Of a stretch of 5,534 bases of DNA, positions 5,242 to 5,534 are shown in pieces. This stretch comes from Actinomycetota bacterium. Lineage in GTDB: Bacteria > Actinomycetota > Thermoleophilia > Gaiellales > Gaiellaceae. The position numbers and the translations under genes were made by a program. The DNA lies in contig VAXD01000101.1 of assembly GCA_005884155.1 (NCBI GenBank), positions 8,546 to 14,079 of the forward strand, read 5' to 3'. A model generated the notes under the pieces. That model was not told where the DNA came from. It saw nothing but the letters and a program-made list of their open reading frames with translations, and made no database searches. The first letter of the stretch is position 1. Each line of letters starts with the position of its first letter.

Positions 5242-5534
5242 TCAGGAGCTGCTCAAGACGGGATTCACCAGGCGGTAGCCGACCCCCGGCTCGGTCAGCA
5301 CGTAGCGCGGCCGCGCCGGATCGGGCTCGATCTTCCGGCGCAGCTGCGACACGTAGACGTGGAGGTAGTGCGACTCGTCGCCGTACGCCGGGCCCCACAC
5401 TTCGCGCAGGATCGTCGGATGCGTTAGGAGCTTGCCCTCGTTCTGGGCTAGCAGCCGCAGGAGGCCGAACTCGTGCGGCGTCAGCTGCACGGCGCGGCCC
5501 TGCACGGTCACGAGGCGCTTCTCCAGGTCGACCG
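5242..5534 (-). CDS. KdpE-like OmpR/PhoB-family response regulator, C-terminal DNA-binding domain (partial, runs off right edge)
   Basis: The last 96 residues of a response regulator, ending at TGA 5244-5242. They form a complete winged-helix (Trans_reg_C) domain: the opening strands VDLEKRLVTVQGRAV, LTPHEFGLLRLLAQNEGKLL, helix ILREVWGP, the recognition helix DESHYLHVYVSQLRRKI, and wing EPDPARPRYVLTEPGVGYRL. WGP, SHYLxxY, LRxKIExDPARPR and TExGxGYR are particularly like KdpE, which activates the high-affinity Kdp K+ ATPase under K+ limitation. The receiver domain with its phosphorylated aspartate lies beyond the window, as would any partner kinase. A GTG at 5511 could be taken as a start, but coding sequence clearly continues upstream of it. 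The next gene in the same direction is a USP remnant and then a KimA-like K+ transporter, which strengthens a potassium role. A related OmpR-type regulator with another target remains possible. Confidence 0.88.
   Translation of the reverse strand, partial: VDLEKRLVTVQGRAVQLTPHEFGLLRLLAQNEGKLLTHPTILREVWGPAYGDESHYLHVYVSQLRRKIEPDPARPRYVLTEPGVGYRLVNPVLSSS

Noticed and set aside
1..5534. CRISPR arrays, tRNA or rRNA genes, insertion sequences, prophage genes
   Set aside because: No spaced repeats, cloverleaf-like segments, transposase motifs or phage-like proteins were seen on either strand.

Overview
The window is GC-rich, gene-dense bacterial DNA. G/C strongly dominates third codon positions, and adjacent genes overlap by a few bases. 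Together with a B12-type queuosine enzyme and KdpE-like and KimA-like proteins, this fits an actinobacterium, perhaps of the deep-branching Thermoleophilia (Gaiellales/Solirubrobacterales). That placement is inferred from general protein character, not from a marker gene. There is no gene-free stretch over 300 bases. The longest gap between coding regions is 56 bases.

Layout. (1) 1-561, minus: N-terminal part of a multi-pass membrane protein, probably the sensor half of a signalling protein, cut by the left edge. (2) 558-1559, minus: queG, epoxyqueuosine reductase, whose stop codon overlaps the start of the membrane protein (ATGA). (3) 1569-2531, plus: a compact MDR-superfamily quinone oxidoreductase-like enzyme, divergent from queG with only 9 bases between the start codons. 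(4) 2524-4797, minus: a KimA-like APC-superfamily K+ transporter with two cytosolic domains in tandem, overlapping the oxidoreductase tail-to-tail by 8 bases. (5) 4794-5185, minus: a universal stress protein (USP) gene that appears broken by a frame-changing internal deletion. Its stop overlaps the transporter start (ATGA). (6) 5242-5534, minus: the C-terminal DNA-binding domain of an OmpR/PhoB-family response regulator resembling KdpE, cut by the right edge.

The most interesting region is 2524-5534. A KdpE-like regulator, a stand-alone USP and a KimA-like transporter lie in one direction with little space between them. This suggests a potassium-homeostasis module in which a Kdp-type regulator may control a KimA/KUP-family importer instead of, or as well as, the Kdp ATPase. 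The 56-base gap after the regulator contains an 11-base-period direct repeat, a perfect GC-rich hairpin and a TANNNT -10-like box placed correctly for a leaderless message. The transporter has no visible ribosome-binding site and probably depends on translation through the USP gene, so the USP lesion, if real, matters for transporter expression. The left half holds a tRNA-modification gene, an unrelated oxidoreductase and a sensor, all of ordinary type.
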